The notes under the pieces: model-generated
The model's database searches: none
What the model saw: only the letters and a program-made list of their open reading frames with translations
What the model was told of the DNA's origin: nothing
Part shown: positions 12,041-23,925 of the stretch, one piece after another
Position numbering within the stretch: position 1 is the first letter of the stretch
Layout of the letters: each line of letters begins with the position of its first letter
NCBI GenBank assembly: GCA_027922465.2
Contig: BQMF02000805.1
Coordinates: 30,653-94,652, forward strand
Reading direction: 5' to 3'
DNA from: Turritopsis dohrnii
Taxonomy: Eukaryota > Cnidaria > Hydrozoa > Anthoathecata > Oceaniidae
Length of the DNA stretch: 64,000 nucleotides
Made by a program: the position numbers and the translations under genes

Positions 12041-13553
12041 CAAGATGCCCTATCGGGCAGAAGGATTTCTGCAAAATCGAAGAGGAAAATGAGCTTTTCT
12101 TTATGTCATTCTTTAGCTTTTCATAAAAAACTGTTTGTACAATCAAGCTGAATGATTATTACTGAAAAATATATAGCTGTCATTACAAAAAAGAAAGACT
12201 ATGACATTCTTGAAATTTAAGAAAAGTTTAATCCGCAATATATATTTATTAAATTTCTGATAATGTACTCCCCAAAAATCTGGAAAAAAACATAATTGTC
12301 ACTATGCAAAACTTGACTAACCAATAAATAATCAACATACATAAGTGAAAACAGAAATTTGTGCTTTAATTCGAGTAACAATATGTCATTGCCATCTTTT
12401 TAATTTAAAAACATGCATTATCTGAACTAAATTTCATGAAAAGATTATAAAAATTGATTCAGAAACTTAAAAAGCAATAAATTTTTAATTACGTATACAT
12501 GCCAAGGCATTATGAAAGCATAACTGACACAATACGAACCTTACATTAACTCCAAATAAACTTAATGAACAAAATAACATCAAATTTATATGCTTTCAGT
12601 TATCACTGTGATTACGTATGTATGGTCAATCTTCCTAATTATGAAAAGACTTTCCAAACACAAAAAGTAAACAAAGATTAGGATTATGAAAAATATGACC
12701 TAAACTATAATATAACTGAAAACAGAAATTTGCGTTAAAAGATGTCCAGTATTTAGAATTTACAGACAATCAAGGTAAGTTTCAATTTACTATCATAAAT
12801 AGTAAGTCTCCATTCCTAACTCAGGACATTGATAATACAGCCAAGAACTATACAAGTATATAAGCTGAAATAGCTAGAGAAACATCAAACATAAAATGAG
12901 ATGCACAGGCAGAGGGTAGACAAGACATTCCTTGTATGTTGTTGGAGCTGAAGAGGAAACTGAGCTGAGCTGTATGTATCCAGAGCTTAAAAAGCACTAC
13001 AGCTCACACATGAAACAAACGGTATTTTGTATCTAGAAAGGCTTAAAAGAATCCCAGACATTTTCCAAAAAATAAAAGTTGCACACACTGTTTTTACAAA
13101 ACATTGAGAACTTGTTTTTAGAAAGGAATGAACGCAGTAGAATCATTGTAAGATAATTATAAATTTATACCCTTTACTTTTGGTTTTGAAAGTGTAAATC
13201 TTCTTTTAAATCTATTCAGTATTGATCAATCAATGTGGAAGTCTATGTGGGTTTCTTCGGTTTCTTCTGCCATTATGCAAACGGCGTGCAAACGTAAAGT
13301 CGAAAAATACCCGGATGATCACATGGCGGAAATCAAGCCAATAAACTGTCGCTATTGAAGTTAAGGTGGCTATATTAGCACCCTTTCGTAGAAATCGGGC
13401 ATTATGCACCAATCACGATTGAGACGGCTTCTTTATGAACCAATGAAATTTAAGAAACAAAAATGCGTAGGTTTGGACAGTAAGATGAAAAAAAACCAAA
13501 AAAAACCAGAAAAACACGGACGATCGTAAAGTATTTCTTGCTTACGCAGAAAT
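12041..13553 (-). mobile_element. Hairpin-ended element, type 2, copy 1
   Basis: About 1.5 kb, oriented minus. Its 3' end is the hairpin TGCCC-gata-GGGCA followed by TCTTG|T (complement of 12040-12060). Its 5' end is the hairpin ATTTCT-gcgtaagca-AGAAAT (complement of 13532-13552). The long interior matches 46570-48092 and 38597-41007. There is no open reading frame, terminal inverted repeat or target duplication. The class is uncertain; the 3' hairpin and constant following T resemble Helitron-type rolling-circle ends. Confidence 0.6.
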
Positions 13554-13554
13554 C

Positions 13555-14280
13555 CAATTAAGATGACTGTAACTGTTCGTGCAACCCATAAGCCAAGGTA
13601 AACAGGTTTAAGAGAAAAATTCAAACCCGTAAGTCGTAAACATGTCAAAATATGCAATTGTAAACAAATTAATACCTTCCAGTGAGTTTTTCTGTACGAA
13701 GCTAAGATTGGACACCATATAGAATATTTGTTCTTCACCAACCCAGAACGTCATATTTAAAACCATGAGATTCATTTCTTCAATCACGTATATATTGTCT
13801 TTACGTGTCTTCCCTAAAGGAAAAGTAATGATGCAGAAACCCTATTTATATTATAAGAAAAACAAAACAAAAAAAAGTTCAAGTGCGTACTTACCATAAA
13901 AACATTGATAAATCTTCTTGCAATACTTTCGTTATTAACTTTGTGGTCTTGAAATTTCTTACTCTCGTATGTTTCATTACCTGCTTTTCAAAATAGTAAA
14001 TGAAAACTTGCTAGCAAACGAACGTCAACGCTATCGATTCTTGATCTTGCGAACAATCAAAACATTTGAAACGATGAAATGCGCTGCAAGGGTTTCCGCT
14101 AATACTAATCGTGAATGTGTCTTGCGCGGTCTAACTGCCGCTATATGACCATGATTAAGTAGATTTTGACCGTTACAAACGACCCGAAACAGTCACTCTC
14201 TAAACTAAAAACTGGATGCACAGCGCGTATTAGTATATAGATTTACACCAACAATAAAAAAAAAAACAACAAGTATGAAT
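13555..14280. other. No recognisable feature
   Basis: AT-rich non-repetitive sequence. The short minus-strand reading frames have no identifiable motif. I see nothing definite. Confidence 0.45.
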
Positions 14281-14650
14281 TCAGTAAATTTTACAAATAT
14301 TACAAGTGCAAAGATTTAGAAGTTTGAGCTTAATCAATCTAGACTTAAAAGTTAAAATATCTTCGGAGTCCTTAACTTCATCCGGAAGTTTATTCCACAA
14401 GATGCTAGCTCGAAAAGGAAAAGAATTAAATCCATGGCGTACCGTCAGGACCTTTTTAGGAACAGAAAGGAGATTTTTGCAACGAAGGGTGCATGTTATC
14501 TTCCTAGACGGAAACAACCAAGACATAAAAGCAGGATTTCCAAAGTTTTGGGATTTAAAGACTTCAGAAAGTAATTGGCAAAGATGAAGTTCATGAATAG
14601 TAGAGAGGTTATGTTTGGATAATTTACCTGTCTCTGGAGGAATACACTGA
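14281..14650 (-). pseudogene. LINE ORF2 C-terminus
   Basis: The minus strand reads TGKLSKHNLSTIHELHL near 14625-14570, then, after about 30 residues, GFNSFPFRASILWNKLPDEV and a Leu/Lys-rich end with a stop at 14281-14283. The block F-x-x-RA-x-x-LWN-x-LP is the hallmark C-terminus of CR1/L2/RTE-type reverse transcriptases. The reading is open from about 14650 to the stop, so decay is limited, but the catalytic core is absent here. The missing upstream part resembles the LINE fragment at 29042-30960, also on the minus strand. The segment abuts the TGACTCC-rich repeat starting at 14652. Confidence 0.75.
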
Positions 14651-14651
14651 T

Positions 14652-14942
14652 AAATTTCAAGGTGTCAATTGACTCCTAAAACATACTCTTTGCGAACAGA
14701 CTCTTTTATGACTCCCTAAAGGAGTCAAAATGACTCCCTAAAAGGTTTCATTAAAAATTATATTTCAATGACTCCTTAAAGGAGTTATGCAATCCCGAGT
14801 ACCGAAAGAAGTCAAAATGACTCCCTAAACGGTGTCATTTAAAATTATTTTATGATGAATCCTTTTGTGGGAGTCATTTTGACTCCTTTCGGAGTCATGT
14901 AATCCTTGAGTACCTAAAAGGAGTCTTTTGACTCCTTCATTT
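14652..14942. repeat. TGACTCC/GGAGTCA palindrome-rich repeat
   Basis: About ten copies of TGACTCC or its complement GGAGTCA, often paired as small palindromes (actccctaaaggagtc), in 290 bp. The left edge, TACACTGATAAATTTCAAGG, resembles the terminus of the related element at 28793-29046. Non-coding. Confidence 0.6.
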
Positions 14943-15060
14943 GCGTTCAATGATTGTTGTGGACGTTCAATGATTGTTGTGGACGTTCAATGATTGTTGT
15001 GGACGTTCAATGATTGTTGTGGACGTTCAGTGATTGTTGCGGACGTTCAATGATTGTTGT
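14943..15060 (+). repeat. 20-bp tandem repeat, six units
   Basis: Six consecutive units of GACGTTCAATGATTGTTGTG with one or two changed bases (the fifth has cagtg and tgcg). There are no spacers between units, so it is a minisatellite, not a CRISPR array. Confidence 0.9.
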
Positions 15061-15533
15061 TTTTGCAATTTGCGGATTCTCTACTAATGTCGCTCATATC
15101 AGACATTGTATGAATAATCGTCATGGGATACAATAGGAAAACTTCCGTGCGAAAATATTTGAAATTCTCAAATGATATCCTATTCGAACAAATGTCAGAT
15201 AGACCACAGATTCTTGATCACTGTATACAAACGATTTCATATCTTGTTACTTCGCATGATTAATATAAAGATATTCTCAGAAGAGGCGTTCTACCATATA
15301 TTTGGTTTAAAGCGGTTTTCAACCAGCAAAAAATGGAGTTAGAGAGATTTTTTATTCCCGTCCCATCATTAAGTCCCTGATTAATTTCCAATTCTTTAAC
15401 TTAGCAAATAATTTAAACACCTACATACCAACCGCGAAGTACAGTCTACATTAACATTTGAATATTTCTCCCAGAAGAGTGATACTGCGACAATTTAACT
15501 TAATATTGGACAGAAATTCGATGGTCTGTTTAG

Positions 15534-15733
15534 CCTGGTTCAGATTCGTCGTTTACGACGATTAAACTTCAGTGTTATCATCAAAGCCGCCGTAAATGTC
15601 CGACTATTAAGACAATGAAGTACTAAAACTTACTGATTGATTACAAAGAAAAACTGGTGTGTTCACACCATGGAAATGGCGATTGCAACGATTAACTTTT
15701 TTTAATAGCCGTAATTACCAGATCCGAACCAGG
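15534..15733. mobile_element. MITE, family A, copy 2
   Basis: 200 bp with inverted ends CCTGGTTCAGATTCGTCGTT and (right, complement) CCTGGTTCGGATCTGGTAAT. It has the same end sequence and internal gccgtaaatg motif as the copy at 1786-1930, with a different middle. Confidence 0.7.
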
Positions 15734-16817
15734 TTTTAGAAGTACCGAAACAATAATTACTTCATACGTTGCAAGATTGGGCGCTAATTAGAAATTTGAT
15801 TTTTGGCTAACGTTTGTCAGGAAATGGCGAAAACGATGATTCCATATCTATTTTTGTACGAAAAACATATAAACAAATTAAATTCGGGCTCTCAATCTAT
15901 CATACATGCAGGTCGCTTTACCGTTTTCGCACCAGTTTCAACATTGTTAATTTATCTGGGTAAGTGGGTGAAAGGATACTGACTTCAAGAAATAAACTTG
16001 CTTTAAACTATTTACATAATGCAGGCCAGAGCTCAACCATAAGAATATTGCAATTCGTTTTCTTTAAGTGAAAAAATAACAGGTTTCATGCTTCATGCTT
16101 TTTTTGGTTTTCTGGACATCTACAAATTTTCGCTTTGAGCAATTGTAAGATTCTTTGATGAAAGATAGACGACATCTAAAGATGTACGAATCTAAAGATG
16201 AATAGAAATTAATATTATAAGGGTGTTTATTCAAGGATATACAGTGGATTTAATTTCGTAATAATAGTATTATTATTATGGATTATAGTTGATATAACAT
16301 CAACTATCAAGCAGTATAATGAATGATTTCCATTTGGTCTTTTCGACTTATCTAAAAATTCCTCAGGGCCATATCAGACCTTATGATTATTTTGATTTTT
16401 TTTCGAATCTCAAAAATGTAGGATATGCTTAAGACGATACAAAGTTAACAGAAAGTTATCATACCCAGTTATGATTACAAGTCAGTTTTGTTAGTGGCTT
16501 CGATAGGGGAAACTGCGTTAAACTAAGCATGATTACTGATTATCACACTCTAGTTTAGGGTTAAACCTAGAAAGAGGAAGATTGAAATAAGTAATAAAAT
16601 AAATACACAATAATTTGGAAGTAACGTTTTTGGAATCTCTCAGACAAAATACAGCTATAGAAATGTCAGATAAAAACATTGCCCATAATCAGGTATGTTC
16701 TTTCTTTCTGTGATGGTATTTACCAGATCGGGATTTAAAAGTTTTGAAACGTCCTTTACTTCCATGAAAAGCTTTATTGTGAGCCATTGCATAGGGTCTG
16801 TTTTTTTATTCAGTTAA
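15734..16817. other. No recognisable feature
   Basis: AT-rich, non-coding, without visible repeats. The preceding 15061-15533 is similar. Nothing is called. Confidence 0.45.
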
Positions 16818-18230
16818 TTGTCGGACAGAAAATCGATACTTTAACCGCTCACAAAAAACTTTAGAGGAACAATTGTGCTATTTTTAAGTGTTGATTAGCT
16901 GGTATGGACCCAACTTCTTCCAAAACAATTGAGAATGAGATCGAAAAAGTTTTTTCTTTTATAATATCACAAGGAAAAGTAAATTGTCGGACAGAATCGA
17001 TAGAAATTGAGATTCGACAAAACTAAAGGTTTTTTAGCTATTCTATCGAAAATAACATCAAGTTCCATACGAGATATGCCTTAAATAATAACTTAGTATA
17101 TACTAAACGATGTAAACAAAGTTTTTAACATGTACATGATCAACACCTAACGATATGAGCCGAGATTCACCCTAATGGAAGTTTTGTCAGACGGAATTGT
17201 CGGACGGAAGCGATGTTGACTCAGAAATGTATAAAGATTTTTTTGGAAAAAATGACCTAATTCTTATTTCTAGAGAGTGTCTCCAACTTACCACCATGAT
17301 ATAAGAGGCTAATTTTTAAATTACAAGATATTAATGCGCCATTTAATCAACTTCCGTCCGACATTAAAATGCAGAAAAACTGGTAAAACTTTTAATTATC
17401 ATACGTTTTGAAAGATGAAAAGCAAAAGGTCATTAGCTATTTGCATCTAGCGGTAGATACAAAAGACATTATAGTTTTATACTGCCAGGAAACCAGGAAA
17501 AGCTATAATTTGACTAATATCACTCGAAATTTCCGTCCGACAAAAAGTGAATAAATCAAAGGGAACATCAAATACAACAGAAAAAATACTTCAAGTTGTA
17601 AATTTACTCAAAGAAACAATGTCCCTGAAACCATTGCTGACATAAACCAGGGTATCGCATACATTCTTCATCTTTACATTGTATGTATTCCCCCAAACAC
17701 AAAGCTCCAGGGACAATTTCCAGCGGGGCAATTCTCCAGGAGAGGGATTATCGTTAGACCTTCTAAATTAAGTAAGTTGGTAAGAGTTTAGGAGAAAGAA
17801 ATAAGAACTTTTTTTGATGTTCTGGAGGTGGTTGGAAGTGAAGAAAGTTTTCGTCTATTTTTGTCGGACGGAATTATTCAAAATAAATCGCAATTCCAGA
17901 CAATTACAAACCAACATTAGGTATTTCAAGTTAAAATGATAATCTTTCTTATATACGTCGATACTTTAGCAACATAAACATTTGGTAGTTGTCCTGTATT
18001 TTTCTGTGAAGAACTTTTTTGATTCGACTTTATTGTCGGACGGAAAAAAAATAGGCAGCACTGACTAAACGATTTTTTGAACCATAATTCTTTGCGGGAA
18101 GGTTCCATGCCTTACTTTTCCAATTAAGTTGTTTTATAAGCTTTGAATTGTCATAAAACAATACCTTAGCAAAATCTATGTGATCATTTAAAGATCCATA
18201 AACTTAAATAGAACAAATTCCGTCCGACAA
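16818..18230. repeat. Dispersed 13-bp motif TTGTCGGACGGAA, nine copies
   Basis: The motif TTGTCGGACGGAA, or a one-base variant, occurs at 16818, 16984, 17184, 17197, 17861 and 18033 on plus, and 17352, 17531 and 18218 on minus. The sequence between copies is unrelated. Apart from the close pair at 17184/17197, spacing is about 155-200 bp, with one gap of 330. A motif this GC-rich recurring in AT-rich DNA beside a zinc-finger gene and a transposase-like gene suggests protein-binding sites, for example subterminal transposase sites. Confidence 0.7.
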
Positions 18231-18368
18231 AACAAATTTGTTACCAGCATTAAGTAAAGTCTCGATTTTTGAAAATTTCGAGACACAGTCATCAAAAAGC
18301 TATGTTTTTCTGAAAATATAAGACCTGAAGAATCGGAAAAACATAATAAAAACTTATTTGAACCAATT

Positions 18369-18918
18369 TTATTTTTTCGTGTCAGAGAGACCTTTTTTAT
18401 AACAGACTCCATATCGTCTCTCTTTGAAACGTACAGAAGGTGGACAATGCCTGCGAACATACAATTTACCAACCATCTGCTTATTACAGAAGTGTTTCAG
18501 ATGTCTTGTCAAATTAGTAGAATATGTAAATGACTTTGAACAAACTTTAAAAACGAGTTTTTCTGCTCCATGAACACTACGGTTATGATCATTTAGCCCT
18601 AATGTCACAAGTTTTGCATTTATGCTTACTACTAGCGCCAGTTAGGTCACTGTGGTACTTCTTATGATGATTTCTCATTCCCTGTCTTGAAGCAAATGTT
18701 TTCTCACAATGATCACATTTCTCTGACATCTTTGTTCCCATACCATGGTGAGTAACATGTTTTTTTAAGGCATATCTATGACAGAATAAACAACCACATG
18801 TTTTGCATTTATTCAAATTTTTCATATCTTCACGATGCTGTCTGTAGTGTTTATCAGCTTCTGAACATTCTACTGAAACTTTACAAACATAACAAAATGT
18901 CATGTCTTCGCCAATCAT
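18369..18918 (-). pseudogene. C2H2 zinc-finger protein, frameshifted
   Basis: On the minus strand from ATG 18918 the protein has three clear C2H2 fingers (CYVCKVSVECSEADKHYRQH; CKTCGCLFCHRYALKKHVTHH less one residue; CDHCEKTFASRQGMRNHHKKYH in part) and then begins a fourth (CKTCD). That frame stops at 18589; the fourth finger continues in another frame (LNDHNRSVH), followed by a fifth (CSKSFTYSTNLTRHLKHFC) and a basic tail with a stop at 18369. One frameshift near 18600 breaks it. C2H2 arrays bind DNA. It is divergent from the transposase-like gene starting at 19082, leaving about 160 bp between them, and the 13-bp motif array lies just downstream. A DNA-binding partner of the same mobile element is plausible but unproven. 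Confidence 0.65.
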
Positions 18919-19081
18919 TCGTTGCGCAAGAGATTTGAGGGGACAAATTTACCATGTAAACATGGTATTGTCATACTTGCTTCTTCAAATTTCCCGCGCA
19001 ATATTGCACAGTGACAGGGAGTAAAAAAAAAAAATAATAATAATACCTGATTTTTTTTGTGCTGATGCAAAGAAAGGCAAT

Positions 19082-21617
19082 ATGAGATTCACGTGCCACT
19101 TTCGAAATTGTAATTATGGCACAGTAAATTACAGATGGCTTGTGAGGCACATGTGAAACTGCCACTCACTGCAACCTGATTTTTGCGTTATTTGTGGGAC
19201 ATCTGGGTGTCAATCCAAATTTACTGGACGAAGAAGTTTCTTGAGACACATCAAAAGTAAACACAAGACACACTTCGAAAAACACTTTAAAAACGACAAA
19301 GACAGCATGGAAACTGAAGAAAGTTTCCTTTATGATAGCCTAGATGCAACTAATGAAAATTCAGTTGAAGTTAATGAAGATGATGCTGTTAATGATGAAG
19401 ATGATGCTGTTAGTGAAGACGATGCTGTTAGTGAAGATGATGCTGTTAATGATGAAGGTGATGTCGAAGAGGACTTTGAAATTTCTGGGTTAAATACAAA
19501 TTTAGAGGATGAGAATTTTTTTGATGAAATGAACTATTCAGATGTTGTTGCTGAACTTTTAATGGAACTAAGAGAGAAATTTAATGTGCCACAAACTGCA
19601 GTTAGTTTCATTAGTGAAAAAATTGTCAGTCTACTGGAAATGGATTGAAACCTGTTCCAAAAAAATAAGGAAATCTCTTAGTAAAAATAACCAAAATTTA
19701 GATTATGAAATGCAAACAATATTAGATTCTGATAGTCCTTTCAAGTGATACTTCCAATCTTTTAGCAATGGTCAAACATTAAACAAATACATAGCTTCAA
19801 AAGATAATTATATTGCACCTGAAGAAATTTTTGTGGAGGGTAGTGACAATGCATATGCTGTTTATTATGTTCCTGTTTTGAAAAATTTGAAGCAACTCCT
19901 TTCTCGTGAAGACCATTTTAGTGCAATCACTAATGGCCCGGTAGAATCGCCTGCTGGTACCTACAGGACCTTCAGTGATGGAACTGTTTTCCATGAAAAT
20001 GAGCTATATCAGAGGCATCCTGAAAGTATTCAGCTAGTATTTTACCATGATGATTTCCAAGTTGCCAATCCACTTGGAAACAAAACTGGCAAGTAAAAAA
20101 TATCAGGATTTTATTATGTCCTCGGAAATTTAAATGTGAAGTTTCGGTCCAAATTAAAGGACATTCAACTTGCTTTGCTATGCAATGCGAACCTTCTGAA
20201 AAACTATTCTTATAATTCCATCTTAAGACCATTTATTGATGATTTAAAGATCCTTGAATCTGAGGGAATTGAAATTGTTTTTGATGAATCCACACATAAA
20301 TTTTTTGGAACCATCTCGATGCTGGTTGCTGATAACCTTGCCGCTCACGCTATTGGTGGTTTCTAACAAAACTTCTCAACAGTACAACGCTTTTGCAGAT
20401 TTTGTAATCGTGTGAATGATTCCATCTCAGATTTGTATTGCACTGATGTTGCTAACGAAAGAAGCCTACGATGCTCAGTTGATTGAGGTTGAAAGAAATC
20501 CTGAACTCACAAAGCTGTATGGGATAAAGTACTCATCAGCTTTAAACGAGCTCAAGCATTACCATATCATGGATGGTAGCCCAGGGGATCTAAATCACGA
20601 TGTTTTTGAAGGATTTGCCGTGGATTTGCTAAGTGATGTTACTATTTCCTTAATTCGTGGAAAAAAGCTTGATTTGCACCAAATGAATGAAATCATCAGT
20701 AACTTTAATTATGCCGAAGTTGATAAATGTAACAAACCACAACCTATTAAATAAAAAACCACTAACTCAGCTTCGTATTAAACAGACAGCCTGTGAGATG
20801 TGGAATTTCATACGCCTGTATCCTTTGATGTTTGGGGAGTTCATTGAACCTAGTAATGATTTGTGGAGTTTGGTAACTTCTTCTGTTGATTGGTAGAAAA
20901 ATTATGTGCTCCTGTTTTCACCAGTGTAGAAGTGAATAATCTGGACAAATCAATTAGTGAGTTTTTGGGAAAACTCTTACATGTTTTTCCTGATGTCTCT
21001 CTTAAACCTAAATGTCATTATCCAATGCACATACGCAAGTTTGGACCGCCAGTTAAAACATTACGTTTTGAGTCAAAACACAGCTATTTCAAAAATCCCA
21101 TTGGATCATCTGGAAACCGCATAAACGTATGCAAATCAATGGCTATACATCATCAAATGATCTCTTATTTTAACTCAAAGAAGGATTCGGATATTCAATT
21201 TGATATCAAAACAGTAAGTGCGAAGGAAATGGCTTTAGAATCTCTACCTGAAGTAGCTCGAGAAATTGTCAAAGGCAGATTCCCTAATTTACTGACAAAC
21301 TTCACTGAGGCCAAAGGTGTGATAGCAGATGGTCAGAAATACATGACCGGTGATGCAGTTGTCCTTTCAAAACAGCAGGGTGTAATTCAGTTTGGGGAAA
21401 TTGTATCAGTATTCATAATTAATGAGTCTGTTATGTGCAAGCTTTGCTATTACCGAGTTTAACAAACACTTCCATGCATATGATGTATCAAGGAGTTCTA
21501 ATTTTATTTTGTGCAAAATAAAAGAATTAAGAGATTACCACCCAGTTGGCATGTATAAACTGCAGAAGAAAATATTTATTCCATTGAGGCATTTTATCTC
21601 TGAAACATGTAGTATTT
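19082..21617 (+). pseudogene. Zinc-finger transposase-like protein, multiple stops
   Basis: A plus-strand reading of about 2.5 kb matches a multicopy invertebrate/fish protein family that I regard as transposase-like but cannot name. The N-terminus has two C2H2 units (CHFRNCNYGTVNYRWLVRHM; CVICGTSGCQSKFTGRRSFL). Next come an acidic repeat (EDDAV units, 19375-19460) and a helix LMELREKFNVPQTAVSFI. The central part reads VFYHDDFQVANPLGNKTGK and LRPFIDDLKILESEGIEIVF, then FGTISMLVADNLAAHAIGGF and RFCRFCNRV; then GSPGDLNHDVFEGFAVDLL; then PKCHYPMHIRKFGPPVKTL and RFESKHSYFK. The C-terminus ends YHPVGMYKLQKKIFIPLRHF at 21617. In-frame stops occur near 19156, 19646, 19747, 20094 and 20364, with frame changes near 20410, 20750, 20890 and 21440. 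It is clearly dead. Confidence 0.65.
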
Positions 21618-22238
21618 AATTGTAGTCATTTCTTAATCTCTTTCTATGTATAGCTATTTATCTTCATATTATTGTGCTACTTTTTATCTATTTCATCCTA
21701 CAATATCAAATGCATATTAATTCTCTTCATTTGCAAAAAAACCTGATCATTACCTTTTCAATCATACAGTTTGAGATTCAAAAATATACGTTCCATATTT
21801 CTTCTGATATGTGTGCTTTATTATACTTATATATTTCTTATTATGAAACTTAATTTTACTTATTTACTACTTTATCTTATTTAACGTATGCAATTTTTTG
21901 CATTCATATGTAAACGAATTGAGGTATTTTATCTCTGAAACATATAGTTGTAGCCATTTCTTAATCTCTTTCTATGTATATAGCTATTTATCTTCATATT
22001 ATTGTGCTACTTTTTATCTATTTCATCCTACTATAACCAAATGTATATTAATTCTTCTTCATTTGCAAAAAAACCTGATCATTACCTTTTCAATCATAAA
22101 GTTTGAGATTCAAAAATATACGTTCCATATTTCTTCCGATATGTGTGCTTTATTTCTTATATGAAACTTAATTTTACTTATTTACTATTTCACCTTATTT
22201 GCATAATGCAATTTTTTGCCTTCATATGTAAACAAATC
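21583..22238 (+). repeat. Tandem duplication, about 335 bp period
   Basis: Sequence starting attgaggcattttatctctg at 21583 recurs at 21918 with small changes and runs to about 22238. The first unit begins inside the last codons of the transposase-like gene, so the duplication copied that gene's 3' end and untranslated region. Confidence 0.85.
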
Positions 22239-22369
22239 GATAATTGACTTTAGGACACCCGTGGTGGAGTAAAGTATTTAAAATACCCGTGGTTTCTCCT
22301 CCTCCTCCTCCTAATACTACTCCTCCAAGTTATGAACGTTTTCGTGAAGCGTATACATGACATCGTTGC

Positions 22370-23925
22370 GGAATTCGCAAATTTGGTCAAATTAGGACTT
22401 CCAGTTGACCAATTTTCATGAAAATTTGCACACAGCACAATTGAAAGGTGCTGATTTCAAATTTGACAATGATATTGCCAGGTTTGACTAAAATTTGGCA
22501 ATTTAGGCCAAATTTGGACCAAATTTCGAAAGTTCTTCAATTTTCATGAAATTTTGCACGGATCACAATTGAAAGGTTTTGATTTCAAATTTGACAATGA
22601 TTTTGTCAGGTTTGACTAAAATTGGGCAATTTAGGCCAAATTTGGACCAAATTTCGAAAGTTCTTCAATTTTCATGAAAATTTGCACAGAGCACAATTGA
22701 AAGGTGCTGATTCCAAATTTGACAATGATATTGCCTGGTTTGACTAAAATTGGCCAATTTAGGCCAAATTTGGACCAAATTTCGAAAGTTCTTCAATTTT
22801 CATGAAATTTTGCACGGATCACAATTGAAAGGTTTTGATTTCAAATTTGACAATGATTTTGTCAGGTTTGACTAAAATTGGGCAATTTAGGCCAAATTTG
22901 GACCAAATTTCGAAAGTTCTTCAATTTTCATGAAAATTTGCACATAGCACAATTGAAAGGTGCTGATTCCAAATTTGACAATGATATTGCCTGGTTTGAG
23001 TAAAATTGGCCAATTTAGGCCAAATTTTGACCAAATTTCGAAAGTTCTTCAATTTTCATGAAATTTTGCACGGATCACAATTGGAAGGTGCTGATTTCAA
23101 ATTTGACAATGATTTTGTCAGGTTTGACTAAAATTGGCCAATTTAGGCCAAATTTGGACCAAATTTCGCAAATTCTTCAATTTTCATGAAATTTTGCACG
23201 GATCACAATTGCAAAGTGCCGATTTCGAATTTGACAATGATATTGCCAGGTTTGACTAAAATTGGCCAATTTAGGCCAAATTTGGACCAAATTTCGAAAG
23301 TTCTTCAATTTTCAGGAAAATTTGCACAGAGCACAATTGAAATGTGCTGATTTCAATTTTGACAATGATATTGCCAGGTTTGACTAAGATTGGGCAATTT
23401 AGGTCAAATTTGGACCAAATTTCGAAAGTTCTTCAAATTTCTTGAAATTTTGCGCGGATCACAATTGAAAGGTGCTGATTTCAAATTTGACAATGATTTT
23501 GTCAGGTTTGACTAAAATTGGCCAATTTAGGCCAAATTTGGACCAAATTTCGAAAGTTCTTCAATTTTCAGGAAATTTTGCAAAGATCACATTTGAAACG
23601 TGTTGATTTCAAATTTGACAATTATTTTGCCAGGTTTTACTAAAATTGGGCAATTTAGGTCAAATTTGGACCAAATTTAGAAAGTTCTTCAAATTTCAAA
23701 AAATTTTGCGCCGATCACATTTGAAAGGTGCTGTTTACGAATTTGTCAGTCATTTTGTCAGATTTGACCAGAAATGGGTAATTCGGGCCAAATTTGAATC
23801 AAGCTTAGAAATTTCCGCAATATTCATAAACATTTCTACAAATCACAATTAGAAGTTGCCGATTTTGAATTTGCCAGTCATTTTATTAGGTTTGAACATA
23901 ATTTGGCAATTCGGCAACGTTGTAT
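22370..23925 (+). repeat. 128-bp satellite, about 12 units
   Basis: A tandem array with an exact 128-base period: the landmark ttcttcaattttcatg or its variants falls at 22405, 22533, 22661, 22789, 22917, 23045, 23173, 23301, 23429, 23557, 23685 and 23813. The edge units are more diverged. Units 22533-23044 form two near-identical 256-bp dimers, in which a GGATCAC/GATTTTGTCAGG type alternates with an AGCAC/GATATTGCCTGG type. 128 is not a multiple of three, so the array is not coding. A CCTCCTCC stretch at 22297-22312 precedes it. Confidence 0.95.

Noticed and set aside
14943..15060. Possible CRISPR-like array of 20-bp repeats
   Set aside because: Units are contiguous with no spacers, in animal DNA; this is a minisatellite.
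19797..20232. Minus-strand frames opposite the transposase-like gene
   Set aside because: The plus strand carries the conserved family blocks; the minus frames are shadows.
22370..23925. Possible coding repeat or CRISPR in the 128-bp array
   Set aside because: The period is not a multiple of three, frames break every unit, and there are no unique spacers.
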